This document shows positions 47,891 through 59,290 of a DNA stretch of 64,000 nt, piece after piece. Origin of the DNA: Mytilus trossulus (taxonomy: Eukaryota; Mollusca; Bivalvia; Mytilida; Mytilidae). How positions within the stretch are numbered: position 1 is the stretch's first letter; the number at the start of each line of letters is the position of its first letter. The DNA lies in assembly GCF_036588685.1 (NCBI RefSeq), contig NC_086380.1, forward strand, positions 30,460,474-30,524,473, given 5' to 3'. The position numbers and the translations under genes were made by a program. The notes under the pieces are model-generated. The model was not told the origin of the DNA and did no database searches. It saw nothing but the letters and a program-made list of their open reading frames with translations.

Positions 47891-48499
47891 TAACCCACGT
47901 AAGAAACGACTTTGTTTGAAACACCATTTAGGTTCTTTTAATATACTTGTTAAATAATAAGATCAACTTAAGATAATTACCTCTGGTGATATTTTATCAC
48001 TATACTGACATATATAATGATATATAGGTTGAGGTTGAAACAAAAACAACATCCGATCCAGAATACAAAAGTACATAGATGGCAATTAATATGACCTGTC
48101 ATTACTCGTCAAAGGATTTGGTTTTTCCCGTTAAAATTCACTTACATCTTTGTCCTTGCACCTCGACCATTTTATAGTAAATGTATTCTTTGTACACTTC
48201 ATTTAAAACCACCTGTGTTAAATCGTACATTAATTGAAACACATGCACCCATTTATAATTTTACCTGTGGAAATAAAATACAAAAATGTTTATGAAATTT
48301 GTGCAAAAAACATGTTTTTTTGTTGTTGTTTGAAAACATGTATCAAGTATTATAATTAAGAGTATGTCTAATATGACATTTATTGAAAATTTAATTACTT
48401 AAAAGAAAAGGTAGTAAAAAATTAGGATTCTGGAAAAAAAATCATGAAAAATTAGTAAAGGCATTTAAAAGTCTGAGAAAAAATCTTTAATAGCACAAT
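47891..48499. other. AT-rich intergenic DNA
   Basis: No gene or named repeat seen. Confidence 0.45.
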
Positions 48500-48745
48500 T
48501 CCAATGATACGGGAATTAACAACTATATGTTACAGCACGGCATTCATCAATGAGCAAAGCCCATACCACATAGACAGCTTTAAAAGGCCCCAAAATGACA
48601 AATGTAAAACGAGAAAACAAATAGCCTAATATATGTACCAAATAATAAGCCAACACCTGAATTACAGGTTCCTGACTTGGGATAGGCACATACAAAATGT
48701 GACGGGGTTAAATTCGTTTGAAGGCGCCAGTCATCCCATGACATG
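48500..48745 (+). repeat. R2 repeat, partial
   Basis: TACGGGAATTAACAACTATA, CATTCATCAATGAGCAAAGC, CCATACCACATAGACAGCTT, AAAAGGCCCCAAAATGAC, TTACAGGTTCCTGACTTGGG and GTGACGGGGTTAAA, the later part of R2. The frame 48633-48929 is a shadow. Confidence 0.8.
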
Positions 48746-49299
48746 GGACAGTGGTGTAACAGTACAACAAAAGAACCAACTATTAAAATTAGTCATAAAG
48801 TCTGTCATCTTTTTCCTTGTAGTTTCTCTTTCTTTTAACAGGTTTGACACCGGCTCTGTATTGATAAGATTGAGAGCAAGGAAGACTTTTTGCATCAACA
48901 ACGTTATTATGCTGAAGATGTTTGGGTGATGTGCTTTGGATAACTTCTTCAGTTTTTTTATTCCAACCTTCTAAATAATTTGTTGTTCTAGGACATTCTT
49001 TTTTTAATTACAATGAATGATACTTTTTTTCAAATAATGAATTGAATAAAATCTTTGAAGCTCAAGTTGAAAGTGTTGGTTACTATTCAATGTTTGAACT
49101 ACTTTCTCTCTTTTTCAGACTTAAAATGCTTTGTTAAAGCTCACATTTGTTTTTTCAATAATTTTGCTAAGATTTTCTTATAAATCCATTGATAGGTATG
49201 TTGCTCTATCATTTTTAAACATGTATCTTCCCATATGCATATGAAGGTTTTATATTCTAATGTTGTTGTATGATAATGAGAGTTTATTGGAGAATAAAA
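48746..49299. other. AT-rich intergenic DNA
   Basis: No supported gene or repeat. Confidence 0.45.
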
Positions 49300-50175
49300 A
49301 TCGAACGTATTGTTAAAAGAGGGATCAAAGATACCAAAGGGACAGTCAAACTCGTAAATCTAAAACAAACTGACAACGCCATGGCTAAAAATGAAAAAGA
49401 CAAACAGAAAAACAATAGTACACATGACAAGACATAGAAAACTAAATAATAAACAACACGAACCCCACCAAAACTAGGGGTGATCTCATGTGCTCCGGAA
49501 AGGTAAGCAGATCCTGCTCCACATGCAGCACCCGTCGTGTTGCTTATGTGATTACAAATCCGGTAAAAAGTCTAATTCGGTAGGTCAAATTCATGAAAGG
49601 GAAGGGGATTGTAGTTACGACGTAAGGAACATATCAGATATCATTTGTGAAACGGTTATTCCATAACGGTCAACCAAAACTTCACCATTTGGAACTCTTG
49701 GTTAAATAGCTTCCTTGTGAGCAGTAACCCTCTATCAAGAAAATCATGATAGGAAATGCAAGCACAGGAATATCGTATCAATTGGGAGATATATAACCCG
49801 TATGCAGGTGCTGCTGGAATGTTGCTACTTAGAAATGGAAAGTTCACAATTGGAAAGCTGAAATCATCTCTTTTGTCGTAAAGTTTTGTCTTCAACCGAC
49901 CCTAATTTTCAATTTCTAGATGTAAGTCAAGATATGAAGCCGACTTAACTGTATCTGTAGTATCCTTTATCTCCAATTCGATGGGATAGATGCGATCCAC
50001 ATAGTCACCAAATTTTGAATTGTTTAGGGAACGAACGTCATCTATATAGCGGAAAGTAGAGTTAAAGGATATTGCTAACTTCTTATCTTTCTTCCTAAGA
50101 AGTTCCTACATGAAGTCAGCCTCATAATAATAAAGAAACAAGTCAGCAAGTAGAGGGGCACAGTTAATTGTGGAA
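49300..50175 (-). pseudogene. 5'-truncated reverse-transcriptase element
   Basis: Minus-strand reading from 50175: NCAPLLADLFLYYYEADFM, a stop, then ELLRKKDKKLA, YIDDVRSLNN (YxDD catalytic box at about 50040), YVDRIYPIELEIKDTTD, SASYLDLHLEI and KLYDKRDDF, ending in a diverged C-terminus near 49656. The 3' tail to about 49300 includes ACGAACCCCACCAAAAC. The fingers and N-terminus are missing and an in-frame stop is present, so it is dead. Same family as 37440-39015. Confidence 0.85.
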
Positions 50176-50274
50176 TATATCACACGTAACCGTTTGCTTT
50201 TTGTGTTTTTTTATTGGGCACGTATTGTTACCCTCTATCATATCGTTCGATCCCGTCTCTCAAGTTCGGTCCAA

Positions 50275-50640
50275 TCCATCTCCATGCTTTTATTCTCTCT
50301 CTCTCTTGCTCCCGTTCTCACGGTCTTTCTCACTTTTTCATTCTATGTCATTTATTTCTTCCGATTGCTTACTCTCTTTTTTTCTTCCGAATAGTCGAGA
50401 GTTAGCATGACAGTTAGTAGACGACAAAGCTAGAGATATAACGAGTTGAGTGAGAGATGATTAGAGAGGAAAAATAGACGAGAGATTGAGAGTGAACGAG
50501 TAGTTGAGTGTGGGAAATAGTAGAAGAGAATGTGACTAGGCGAAGAAAGAGAAAGGAGTAGACGAGAGTGAGAAAAGACGAAAGAGAGAATGAGTAGATG
50601 AAAGTGAGAGAAAGTAGTGGAGTGTGTGAGAGAGATCATT
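50275..50640. repeat. Pyrimidine tract switching to purine tract
   Basis: 50275-50395 is rich in C and T on the + strand (CTCTCTCTCTCTTGCTCCC, TCTTTTTTTCTTCCG). From 50397 to 50640 the + strand becomes G and A rich, with GAGTAGACGAGAGTGAG-type degenerate units. Four overlapping frames here are artefacts of the skew. Confidence 0.85.
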
Positions 50641-52580
50641 CCTCATCAATGTATACTACCCTGTAGTTCTCGAACAGTGGATTCCTAACCCGAATTTGTT
50701 ACCCCGTTTCACAAGTAATAAAAATCAACTCAACTTTCCCCGCTCGACAACAATATACACACACATATAACCAACAATTGATACTCCCATCTGTTAATTG
50801 GAGTTTTATACATTCTCTGTATTACAGTTACATTTTTGCAAACTTTGAAAGTATTCCGCATTCCTGACCACTAGGGAGGAAAATTGTGTCGTCCAATGTC
50901 GTTCTCGTATTTAGGAATACATGCTTGACTTTTTTGGATGGAGGAGTCAAGCTCGTCCTATGTCTTGCTATCTCTCCCAATATTGGAAGCTAACTTGAGA
51001 AGAATCTAATTACTCTTATATCCCACAAATTTAACACGAATAAATTATTTTACCCAGATTAAAACGACATAGTGTAAACGGGTTAAAATAAATGAATTAA
51101 CGTAAGGTAACGATCATAACCAATGTATATACACATACTTATCATCTGTTTTTTAAATTGTATGCATCTTGCACATCTTCCCAAATATTTGAATTGCATA
51201 AAATACCTGTTTTATTTTTTTGGGTCTTTCTATTGAGAATTACTGCACGTTAAAAAAACAAATGAGAGTGTTTCTATTTACATTGAAAATGACTAGCTAA
51301 ATTCAAAATTACTGCATTCAATAGTGCAGCCTGTTTTAAGCAAATGCAGTTTGCATATACTATAGATAAATCAATCTAGTATCATTCGGTGATCAGTGTG
51401 GGCCATGGCTCCATGTTGAAGGTCGTACTTTGACATATAATGGTTTATTTTTACAAATTGTGACTCGGATGAAGAGTTATCTCATTGGCACTCATACCAC
51501 ATTTTTTTATATATCTAAATTGTAGTTAAGTTTGTTAATTTTAGTGTTATATTAACGGTCTTAGTTTTAGTTATTTGATTTCAATAAATTTATTTTACAT
51601 ATTTTCTGTTTGAAATAATTACAAAAATGTGAGTGCAATAGAGAAACGTTCACACGTCAATTTGGCTGAAGGTGATCTGTGTTCTAACACTTCAAACACA
51701 TAATTGACCTGTTTTTCAACACTTTTAAAACACATATTGTTATTCTAATTACTTCCCTGTGAAAATTTAGAATACTCCAATTTCCGGTAATGATGATAAC
51801 CTCATGTCCATGACTTTTGACTTGTGTATCTTTTGTCCGACCTATAATGGTCTCTTTCCATACAATCGTACATGTCGTATGTTCATCCGTTTCAATAATT
51901 ATTTAAAATGCATTCTTTAATTTCAATTAGTTATGGAAAGTATTACCTTTTTTTGGGGGGTGTCCAGTCGAATGATTACGTTATCTCTTCATTGCAGGTA
52001 AAGAGACATGGGCCTCCTTTACATAATTCCATCTTCCATTTTTGTCATTAGATTTCATTATATATGTATATGTTTTAGTACAACAACAGTATGCAAGATG
52101 ACTGATAAAGGATGATTGTTTTTGAATATATAAGTTATTTGTTGGCTCGGCATTTGATATATAGTAGTGATTATATCGAAATCTTAGATGCAGAAAGAAA
52201 CCCAGATTTATAGTTGAACCATCAAAACGCATATATGAGAATAGAAATAACCGAATTAAATTCTTTTATTCTCCGTTAATGTTACAGACTTATATTCTAC
52301 GGTTGAATTGATTAACAGAAGCGACTTTTCTCAGTGGTATCAATTATGTTGTCCATTTTTAATGGGTTCATCAATTGCATGAATAATTAGGTTTACTTGT
52401 TACATCACTTCATCCATTATTACTTTTGTCAAATTATATAAACTTGGATATGTTGAAATTCTTATCTTTGGTTTCTTTATAAGCAGTGAAATACACATGA
52501 TAGGTGTTGCATCGTTCTGATAATGCTATGCCACTCTGGATGGATTTTGTAAAAAAAAAAATTAATCAAGCATCAGATTA
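50641..52580. other. Intergenic DNA with one R2 fragment
   Basis: A minus R2 fragment lies at 51395-51515 (GTGGGCCATGGCTCCATG, GAAGGTCGTACTTTGAC, CACTCATACCACATTTTTTT). The rest is AT-rich. The minus frames 51981-52232 and 52573-52773 are not supported. Confidence 0.55.
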
Positions 52581-52587
52581 AACTGTG

Positions 52588-52597
52588 TATAAAAAAC
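52588..52597 (+). promoter_or_regulatory. TATA-like box upstream of the first TLR
   Basis: TATAAAAAAC in the context CTGTGTATAAAAAACTCACC, 200 bp before the TLR start codon. The paralogue has a similar TATATAAAAAAACTGG at 62753. Shared position and sequence suggest a core promoter; not proven. Confidence 0.45.
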
Positions 52598-52788
52598 TCA
52601 CCAAAGGTACCACGCTTGTGATACACATGACTCATCATAGACGAACGAATCAAAACAGTTGTAAGGCCAAATTTATCTAAACTTAGTATATTAAGGAAGT
52701 TTTTTTTAGCATAATGACACATTAGGAAATATTTCTCTGGTTTCGACGTTCTTTCTGTTTTAAAATAGCACATTTTAAAAGTGTTCAG

Positions 52789-54924
52789 ATGTCTGTTGCC
52801 ATGATAAAATGTAGTTGGATTATACTGTGCATGACATATGGATATAATGTTTTCTGCCTAACGAAAGGAATACGATGTGGAAAACACAAAGAATGCATAT
52901 TTAAAGGGGAAAATGCCACCTGTTGTAATTTTCATTATATTCCGTCGTTACCACGAAACATAACAAAATTAACATTGAAAAATAACACTCTGACGTTGAT
53001 TAATAAGACTGCATTTAGGAACATTTCTTCAATCAAACTCAAGACACTATGGTTTGAGAACAATTCAATTGAAACAGTTCAAGAAGATGCATTTTATGAT
53101 TTCAAAGTTTTAACCGAACTAAATATAACGAACGAGAAGCTATTGAATAAAACAGCATTGAAATATTCATTCAAGAGTTTGCCTGTTACCCCGATTAAAA
53201 AGTTGTGTTTTGAGAACAACGGCTGGAATAAACTTCCGCAGGACATGTTCGAATTTTTACCAAAAGCTAAAATTTTCATGTCGCTTAAAGACAATTTATT
53301 GACAGAACTAAATTCAAGTGTTTTTCTACCAATTAGGAACCTACAGACACTACTTATTGAAGGAAATGAAATTGTATTTGTCGATCTAAATGGTCTTAGC
53401 TCAACTGAATATCTGGATTTATCAAATAATAACATTTATTCAATACCTATTTTTTGTAAAAACACCGGTGAAACACTTGTCCCGAAGTTGAAATACTTGT
53501 CACTTGCATACAATAGTATACGGAAATTTTCTAAAGAATCCTTTAGATGTTTAGGCAATTTAGAGGATCTTAATCTTGATGGAAACCGTATTCGAAGCTT
53601 GGGTGATAATGTTTTTGGATTATTAAATGGTATCAGAAGACTTTCAATCGGTGTTAACCAGCAGCTAAAACACATTTCTCCGTATGCATTCAATAGTTCA
53701 TCGTTACAGATTCTACGTTTGCAACGAAACCAATTCCGCTTTGGTAGAAGACAAATGAATAAAACATTCGATCCGTTAAATATTTTTCGAACTATTCCAA
53801 ATCTGAAAGAACTGGATTTATCTAACAACCATTTAATGGATTTTGAGATACTGAAAAAACTTTTTTTATCGACACGGAATATACGAAAACTTTATCTAGC
53901 ATCGACAGGTATAAAAAAAATCCCAGATGGATTTTTGCAAAAAATGCCAAATATTGAATTGTTGACATTACATGGGAATGAACTGGAACTGTTGAAGGCA
54001 TCAATCTTCGAAAACGTGTCTTCCATGCGCGAGTTGTATCTTGACGGAAACAATATTCATGTTATAAACCAAAATTCTTTCCCAACACAATTATTAAAAT
54101 CGTTAGACGTACTAGAATTATCCGGTAATTCATATCGGTGCACATGTGAGATAAAATGGTTTTTAGATACAATTCGATCAACAAATTTATCAAGTAAAAT
54201 GCGCAAAAATTGGCCAAAGTATTACATATGCCATTATCCAGATAATCTTAAAAAAAACCTACTTGCAGATTATTTTCCAACGACAGCAGAATGTTATCCT
54301 TTGAACATTGTGTCAATAATAATAATAGCTGCATGTTCGTCTGTATTAATTCTGCTTTTCTGTGTCCTAATGACCTTCAATTGCCAGATAAACTTTAAAA
54401 ATGCGCTTTATCTGATTCGTTTGAAGAAACGCATGAAAAGTGGGAACTTTAGTCTTGAATCGGCAGATGATTACGAGTTTGACGCGTTCGTTGTTTATTG
54501 CGATGCCGATCGCCTATGGGTCCATGGCGTTCTACTGAAACAATTGGAAAATTTTCATCTTAATATTTGTGTACATCATAGGGATTTTGATGTCGGAGAC
54601 ACAATCATCAACAACATTGGAAAATATATGTCGAAAAGTTGGAAGATCATAGTTGTTTTGTCTAATAACTTTGCTAAAAGCGAATGGTGTCAATGGGAGA
54701 TTGACCTTGTACAAGAGCGGAGGCGCCGACAGGGAAAAGAGGTTTTGGTTTTAGTAATGTACCAACAGATTGATTCAAAACACATGATTACCCCACTAAA
54801 GACATTACTCGATACAACGCCTTATTTGTCATATAAAGAAGGGTTTGGCGAGAATTTGTTCTGGACTGCTGTAGTTAAAGACATACACAAACCTTTGAAT
54901 ATTCCACCAACTTCTATTTTCTAA
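52789..54924 (+). CDS. Toll-like receptor, single exon, 711 aa
   Basis: Type I membrane receptor of innate immunity. Residues 1-23 are a signal peptide (CSWIILCMTYGYNVFC). Cysteines at 30, 36, 45 and 46 form the N-terminal LRR cap, followed by about a dozen LxxLxLxxN repeats with many N-glycosylation sequons. A cysteine C-terminal cap (RCTCEIKWF) comes next, then a transmembrane helix at 507-530 (IVSIIIIAACSSVLILLFC). The TIR domain spans about 561-702: box 1 YEFDAFVVY, box 2 HHRDFDVGD (598-604) and box 3 LFW (690-692). Box 2 has V where many vertebrate TLRs have P, as in insect Toll. It is of the single-cysteine-cluster type, short for the family. The start at 52789 is the first ATG; a second ATG at 52801 is possible. 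TIR signals through MyD88-type adaptors in other animals. The ligand is unknown. It is a tandem paralogue of the gene at 62865. Confidence 0.95.
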   Translation: MSVAMIKCSWIILCMTYGYNVFCLTKGIRCGKHKECIFKGENATCCNFHYIPSLPRNITKLTLKNNTLTLINKTAFRNISSIKLKTLWFENNSIETVQEDAFYDFKVLTELNITNEKLLNKTALKYSFKSLPVTPIKKLCFENNGWNKLPQDMFEFLPKAKIFMSLKDNLLTELNSSVFLPIRNLQTLLIEGNEIVFVDLNGLSSTEYLDLSNNNIYSIPIFCKNTGETLVPKLKYLSLAYNSIRKFSKESFRCLGNLEDLNLDGNRIRSLGDNVFGLLNGIRRLSIGVNQQLKHISPYAFNSSSLQILRLQRNQFRFGRRQMNKTFDPLNIFRTIPNLKELDLSNNHLMDFEILKKLFLSTRNIRKLYLASTGIKKIPDGFLQKMPNIELLTLHGNELELLKASIFENVSSMRELYLDGNNIHVINQNSFPTQLLKSLDVLELSGNSYRCTCEIKWFLDTIRSTNLSSKMRKNWPKYYICHYPDNLKKNLLADYFPTTAECYPLNIVSIIIIAACSSVLILLFCVLMTFNCQINFKNALYLIRLKKRMKSGNFSLESADDYEFDAFVVYCDADRLWVHGVLLKQLENFHLNICVHHRDFDVGDTIINNIGKYMSKSWKIIVVLSNNFAKSEWCQWEIDLVQERRRRQGKEVLVLVMYQQIDSKHMITPLKTLLDTTPYLSYKEGFGENLFWTAVVKDIHKPLNIPPTSIF

Positions 54925-54946
54925 AAACATAAATGAATACATAATT

Positions 54947-54999
54947 AGCGTTTTTGTTTTGTAGTCAGAAAACGAGTTATATGAGCACAAAAACGCTCT
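54947..54999. other. Hairpin just after TLR stop
   Basis: AGCGTTTTTGT at 54947 and ACAAAAACGCT at 54988 form an 11-bp inverted repeat around a loop of about 30 bp in the 3' UTR. It could be a folded RNA element or chance. Confidence 0.4.
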
Positions 55000-55349
55000 T
55001 AGTTTTCTAAAACACGTTTCAAGAGCTATCCTCAAATATTGTATTTATGTATCTTTTATTTATATCTAAATTGGTGGTTTATTTCTGCGTCTTGGTCAAA
55101 CTTGTATGTATATATTTTTTTGAATTTTTATTGTCAGATTTGTTGTATACATGTGCTGTTGTTTACACTTTTTTGGCTTATTGGTCCAAATGATTGCCCC
55201 ATTAACTTATCATGTCTGTTTGAATTGCTACCAATTTTTGTCAATATAACAGAATTATAAACAACTGTCAAACAAGTGGGATGTTTATACCCCTATTTTT
55301 GACATTTTTACTCTTTGAGTATGTTTGTTTTGTTCATGCATCGTTGACA

Positions 55350-55580
55350 ATGTAGTGGAATTTGGTGCGACTGTCATAAAAGCGAGAGGCTAAGCTAGCT
55401 ATAAAACCAGGTTCATTCCACCACTTTCTACATTAGAAAATGCCTGTACCAAGTCAGGGATATGACAGTTGTTATCCATTAGTTTGATGTGTTTGGACTT
55501 TTGATTTTGCCTTTTGATTTTTGATTTTCCTTTTTGAATTTCACTCAGAGTTAAGTATTTTTGTGTTTTTACTTTTACCT
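55350..55580 (-). repeat. R3 dispersed repeat
   Basis: GGAATTTGGTGCGACTGTCA, AAAACCAGGTTCATTCCACC, ATGCCTGTACCAAGTCAGGG and GACAGTTGTTATCCATTAG in minus R3 order. Confidence 0.82.
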
Positions 55581-55619
55581 ATCTTTAAAACCAAGGGCAT
55601 ACTTCATTAGATAATTAAA

Positions 55620-56700
55620 GAACAGTGCACATTTGTGAGTACATCAGGGAAACAATGAATATTTTTAAACTGTCATTCAAATATTTTAATGTTTTGAAAA
55701 GTATTGAATATTTGCATTTCAAAAAAATATTATTTGACAATTTAGTGAAACCGGTCTTCGTGTACGGTTGTGAAATTTTGGGGTTAGGGAATAACGAAAT
55801 TCTGGAGAGAGTTCAATAAAAATTCTGCAAGCTTCTTCTGCACCTAAAGTCTTCTACCCCAAATTGTGTAATATATGGTGAACTTGGACGATATCCCATC
55901 AATTTAGATATCAAAGTTCGTATGGTATCATTTTGGGTGAAATTAGTATGTTGTAAACAGACTAAATTATCAGTGACAATTTGAATTCAGAAACTACTGT
56001 TTAAGCTGTCAAATAAAAGTTTAGTTGGTTAAACCATGTTGAATTCATTTTTAATGAGACGTGATTATCTTTTGTATGGTTATCACAATATGTATTAGTG
56101 ACATGTGCATGGATAAAGAATACAATCAGAACATTCCTAATACATCAGTTTCAACAAACATGGTTTTCAAATGTGCAAGCATGTTCGAAGACATTAAATT
56201 ATCGAATTTTTAAGGAATACTTTTGGGTTTGAGAACTATTTTGATATTCTAGAATTTCGTGATAATTTACCCATTGAGGTAGGGAGATGGACAAATATTC
56301 AGAGAGATAGACGAATTTGTAAACTATGTAACTCCAAAGATCTTGGAGATGAGTATCATCATATTTTGATGTGCACAGAGATGTCAGTAAAAAGAAACGA
56401 ATGTATCGATAAAAAAATATGTAAATCGTCGAAATGTAATTATGCTTAAGAAAATTATGAATTTAAATATAAAATCTAAATTGAGAAAGCTGTGTAGTTT
56501 CATTACATTTATAAATTCCCATGTGTGCCCTCCTGGCTAAATACTATCAGTATAATTGTAAATATAGTGTACATATTTTGATCTGTGTATTCATGTATTA
56601 TTTACGTCTGTACTATTGATGTCATGTAGTGTCTGTAAACCATTGTAATTGCAAAGGTTTAACAGAATAAAGATATATATAATATATATGAAAAAAAAAT
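55620..56700 (+). pseudogene. LINE-type RT C-terminus remnant
   Basis: Frames broken by stops encode KPVFVYGCEILGLG (55748-55790) and VIYGELGRYPINLDIKVRM (about 55870), which resemble the region after the RT domain of non-LTR elements. They are followed near 56320-56375 by a zinc-knuckle-like C-x2-C-x(n)-H-x3-C (ICKLCNSKDLGDEYHHILMC). The copy ends in ATATAT-rich sequence near 56690, a plausible retrotransposon 3' end. The N-terminal part is missing. Confidence 0.7.
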
Positions 56701-57029
56701 GTAATTCATTTCTTCCCAAGAAGCTTAATTACACATTGTTTCAATTATTTTGGAATTTGTAATTAGTTACATATAATTACTATAGCAATTTGAATAATAC
56801 TAGCTCATTTCATTAAATAATTCTATAAAAGGCTTATTTGTTTTCCCGTTGGTTTCCTTTCGGTTGTATTATGATTTAATAATTTAATTTTGGATGTAAT
56901 GCGTCGTCTATAATTGGCTGACGTTGCTTAGCTTATTTTCTCATAGACATACTTTTTTTCATGTGATTGTGACGTCATCAAAGTTTCGCTTGATTTACTC
57001 CAGTTTTAAATTGATTTAATTTGATAAAT

Positions 57030-57118
57030 GGTGTTTTAACACTACTTTTAAGCAACGTTTTTAGACTATTTCTTGGCGTTCAGTTTTTATTGGTGGAGGA
57101 AGCCGGAGTGCCCGGGAC
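57030..57118. repeat. Dispersed repeat R6, second copy
   Basis: GTGTTTTAACACTACTTTTA, TTTTTATTGGTGGAGGAAGC and GGAGTGCCCGGGA match 6965-7065. Confidence 0.78.
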
Positions 57119-57174
57119 AGTTTTAAAAGAATAAAAAATTGAATTATCATAAATGACGGAAAGGATAATATTGT

Positions 57175-57320
57175 AGGAATGACTGTAATGGTTTTTTTTT
57201 GCCTATTCGAAATAAATTTGGAGCACACTTTGAAATAACCAACTACTCGGATTATTCAGTGTGTACCACATTTAAATGTTATTTCTGCATAGACAGAAAA
57301 AAAATATTAAGCCATTCCTT
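57175..57320. mobile_element. Palindromic MITE, uninterrupted relative of 28293-29448
   Basis: AGGAATGACTGTAAT and ATTAAGCCATTCCT are the inverted outer ends; inner TTGGAGCACACTTTGAA and TTCAGTGTGTACCACA are inverted. TTCGAAATAA and GTTATTTCTGCATAGACAGA correspond to the arms of the 28.3-kb element, showing the state before insertion. The frame 57199-57384 is a shadow. Confidence 0.8.
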
Positions 57321-58940
57321 CAATATTATTCTTTCCTTATTCTCTTTGTTTCTTGTAGTTTATGCAATTCTACCGTTTAAATGAAAACTTACCAAGAAAG
57401 AATTTTTCCTAAGATACAAGAAATTTTCTGCAGTGTCTGATATAATTATATTACCTTCATTCCATTGCTTTTAGAAATCTAACAAACATGTATTTGTATA
57501 CAATTTTATTGTCAAACATAACAACAAAAGAAATAGGTGATAACGAAAACAACTATATTTCTTATTATACTAAAAACTACATCAGATCATCTTTGAAGAT
57601 CAACTTCTTTGGTTTACATCCGAGTCAAACATGAGTTATCTTCCTTGGCGCCAGACAACATTGCATAAGTCTGTATTGTTCGCCTAAAATATTGCAACCA
57701 GTAATGAAATAAGAGTTTGTATTTTCACTTTGTGATAAAAGAAATAACATGTACAGTTAATTACAAAATTAGTTTTAAGAAATTACAAATATCTATAGCA
57801 CTTTCTGTATATATAAGGCTTTATTCCATCAAAATTATATGTTTTCGTTTCCAGACATCAAAGCAATGATTTATATGCAGTGTACATGTCGGTTTGAGTA
57901 GATTTTGAAATTACTTTCCTACTCTACGACACCCAAATAAAAGGAGTAAATCTATAAAAGAGAAAAAGCTTTCCTGAAAATTAGAATCAAGAAAAAAAAG
58001 AATGCGAAGCAAAATCAATTGCACCTTAGTAAAGATTACATCTCGAAATGTATGAATTATGACCTCTTTAAAACCTTGAAAGTGTATAATACCAAAATTA
58101 TACACAGAAAACATGACATTAAGTAAGCGTATACGATAATATTTATCATAGTGTGTCACTTAAAGGCAAAATAAAGTTTCACATACCTGACTTTATTGGT
58201 GAAAAAAAACATATTTCTCAAGTTTTACTTAACAATAACTGACTTATTGTATAAATGCTGGTAAAATAATCTCTCTTAGTATCTCTCCTAGAAGAAATGT
58301 TTCACTTGCAAGGATAAACAATTGCATTCGTGTCGGTTTATACCAATTTTCAATACAACCCATATATTGATGAAATTGTTCTAATTTTTACAGCAGGCAT
58401 TGATCTGATATCTCTTAATTACATATTTGAAATAAACCGCGCATCAATCAGAAAACTCTTTATATTAAAACTTTTGAAAATATCATTCCTAATTGACAGG
58501 AAAACAAATGTGTTACTTATATTCAGAAATTATTGTGTGTATTTCGAGTTGCGATTTTGTCATTTTTGACTAAAATGCGATTTAATTTTTTTAACAATAT
58601 TGAGAAAAATTCTGTTAAATTCAATTTAAATTTGACAAACATGCAAAATATTGGTGCCACCACAACTAGTCAATTTATTGAGAGCATAGACGAGGATTTT
58701 TAAAAGAGAAAAATAGGCATAGAAATATAGAGAATAAAGATAGACCATCGATATAAGTAAAAAAAACCATTTGATACTGTATGTAAAACTTTAAGATATA
58801 TCAATAAGGTAAATGTCGCATATTAAAATAAATAAAAAATGACAATGGAAAGACTTCAGAAATTAATAAAAGAAATAATATCACATAAGTCATATTGCTG
58901 ACCATAACATTACTTCATCAGATGTAAGAACTTTTTATGT
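57321..58940. other. AT-rich intergenic DNA
   Basis: No supported gene. 58500-58600 resembles a decayed copy of the MITE at 35073 (TATTCAGAAATTATTGTG). The frames 57911-58159 and 58330-58569 lack signals. Confidence 0.5.
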
Positions 58941-58944
58941 GCCG

Positions 58945-59290
58945 TGTTCTGTTTAACAAGCGAAGTCAATTCTTGTCTATAATCACAGTCTTGTTACCAC
59001 CAATGTAGATCACTGACTTCCTGTTTTTAATTAATTTAAGACTTCTGCACGAGTATTGTATGTTCCTTGCTCTTTTTTACAAGCAAAGTCAATTCTTGTC
59101 TATTACCAAAGTATTGTTACCACCACTGTATATCACTGATTTTCCTGGCTTAAATTAGTTTTATATGACTGCACGATTTTTCGATGTTCCTTGGTCTATT
59201 TAACAAGCAAAGTCAATTCTTGCCTATTATCACAGACTTATTACCGCACAATCAGTGATTGTCCTGACTTAAATTAGTTTTAGATTTCTT
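58945..59290. repeat. 123-bp tandem repeat, three copies
   Basis: AAGCRAAGTCAATTCTTG recurs at 58958, 59081 and 59205 (spacing 123 and 124 bp), with CTTGTTACCACC and GACTTAAATTAGTTTT types following each. The third copy overlaps the last codons and stop of the minus-strand coding region at 59252, so the array appears to have grown from that gene's 3' end. Confidence 0.88.

Noticed and set aside
50168..50410. Hydrophobic plus-strand frames
   Set aside because: Arise from a pyrimidine-rich low-complexity tract, in several frames at once.
53094..54004. Minus-strand frames within the first TLR
   Set aside because: Complementary shadows of the TLR coding sequence.
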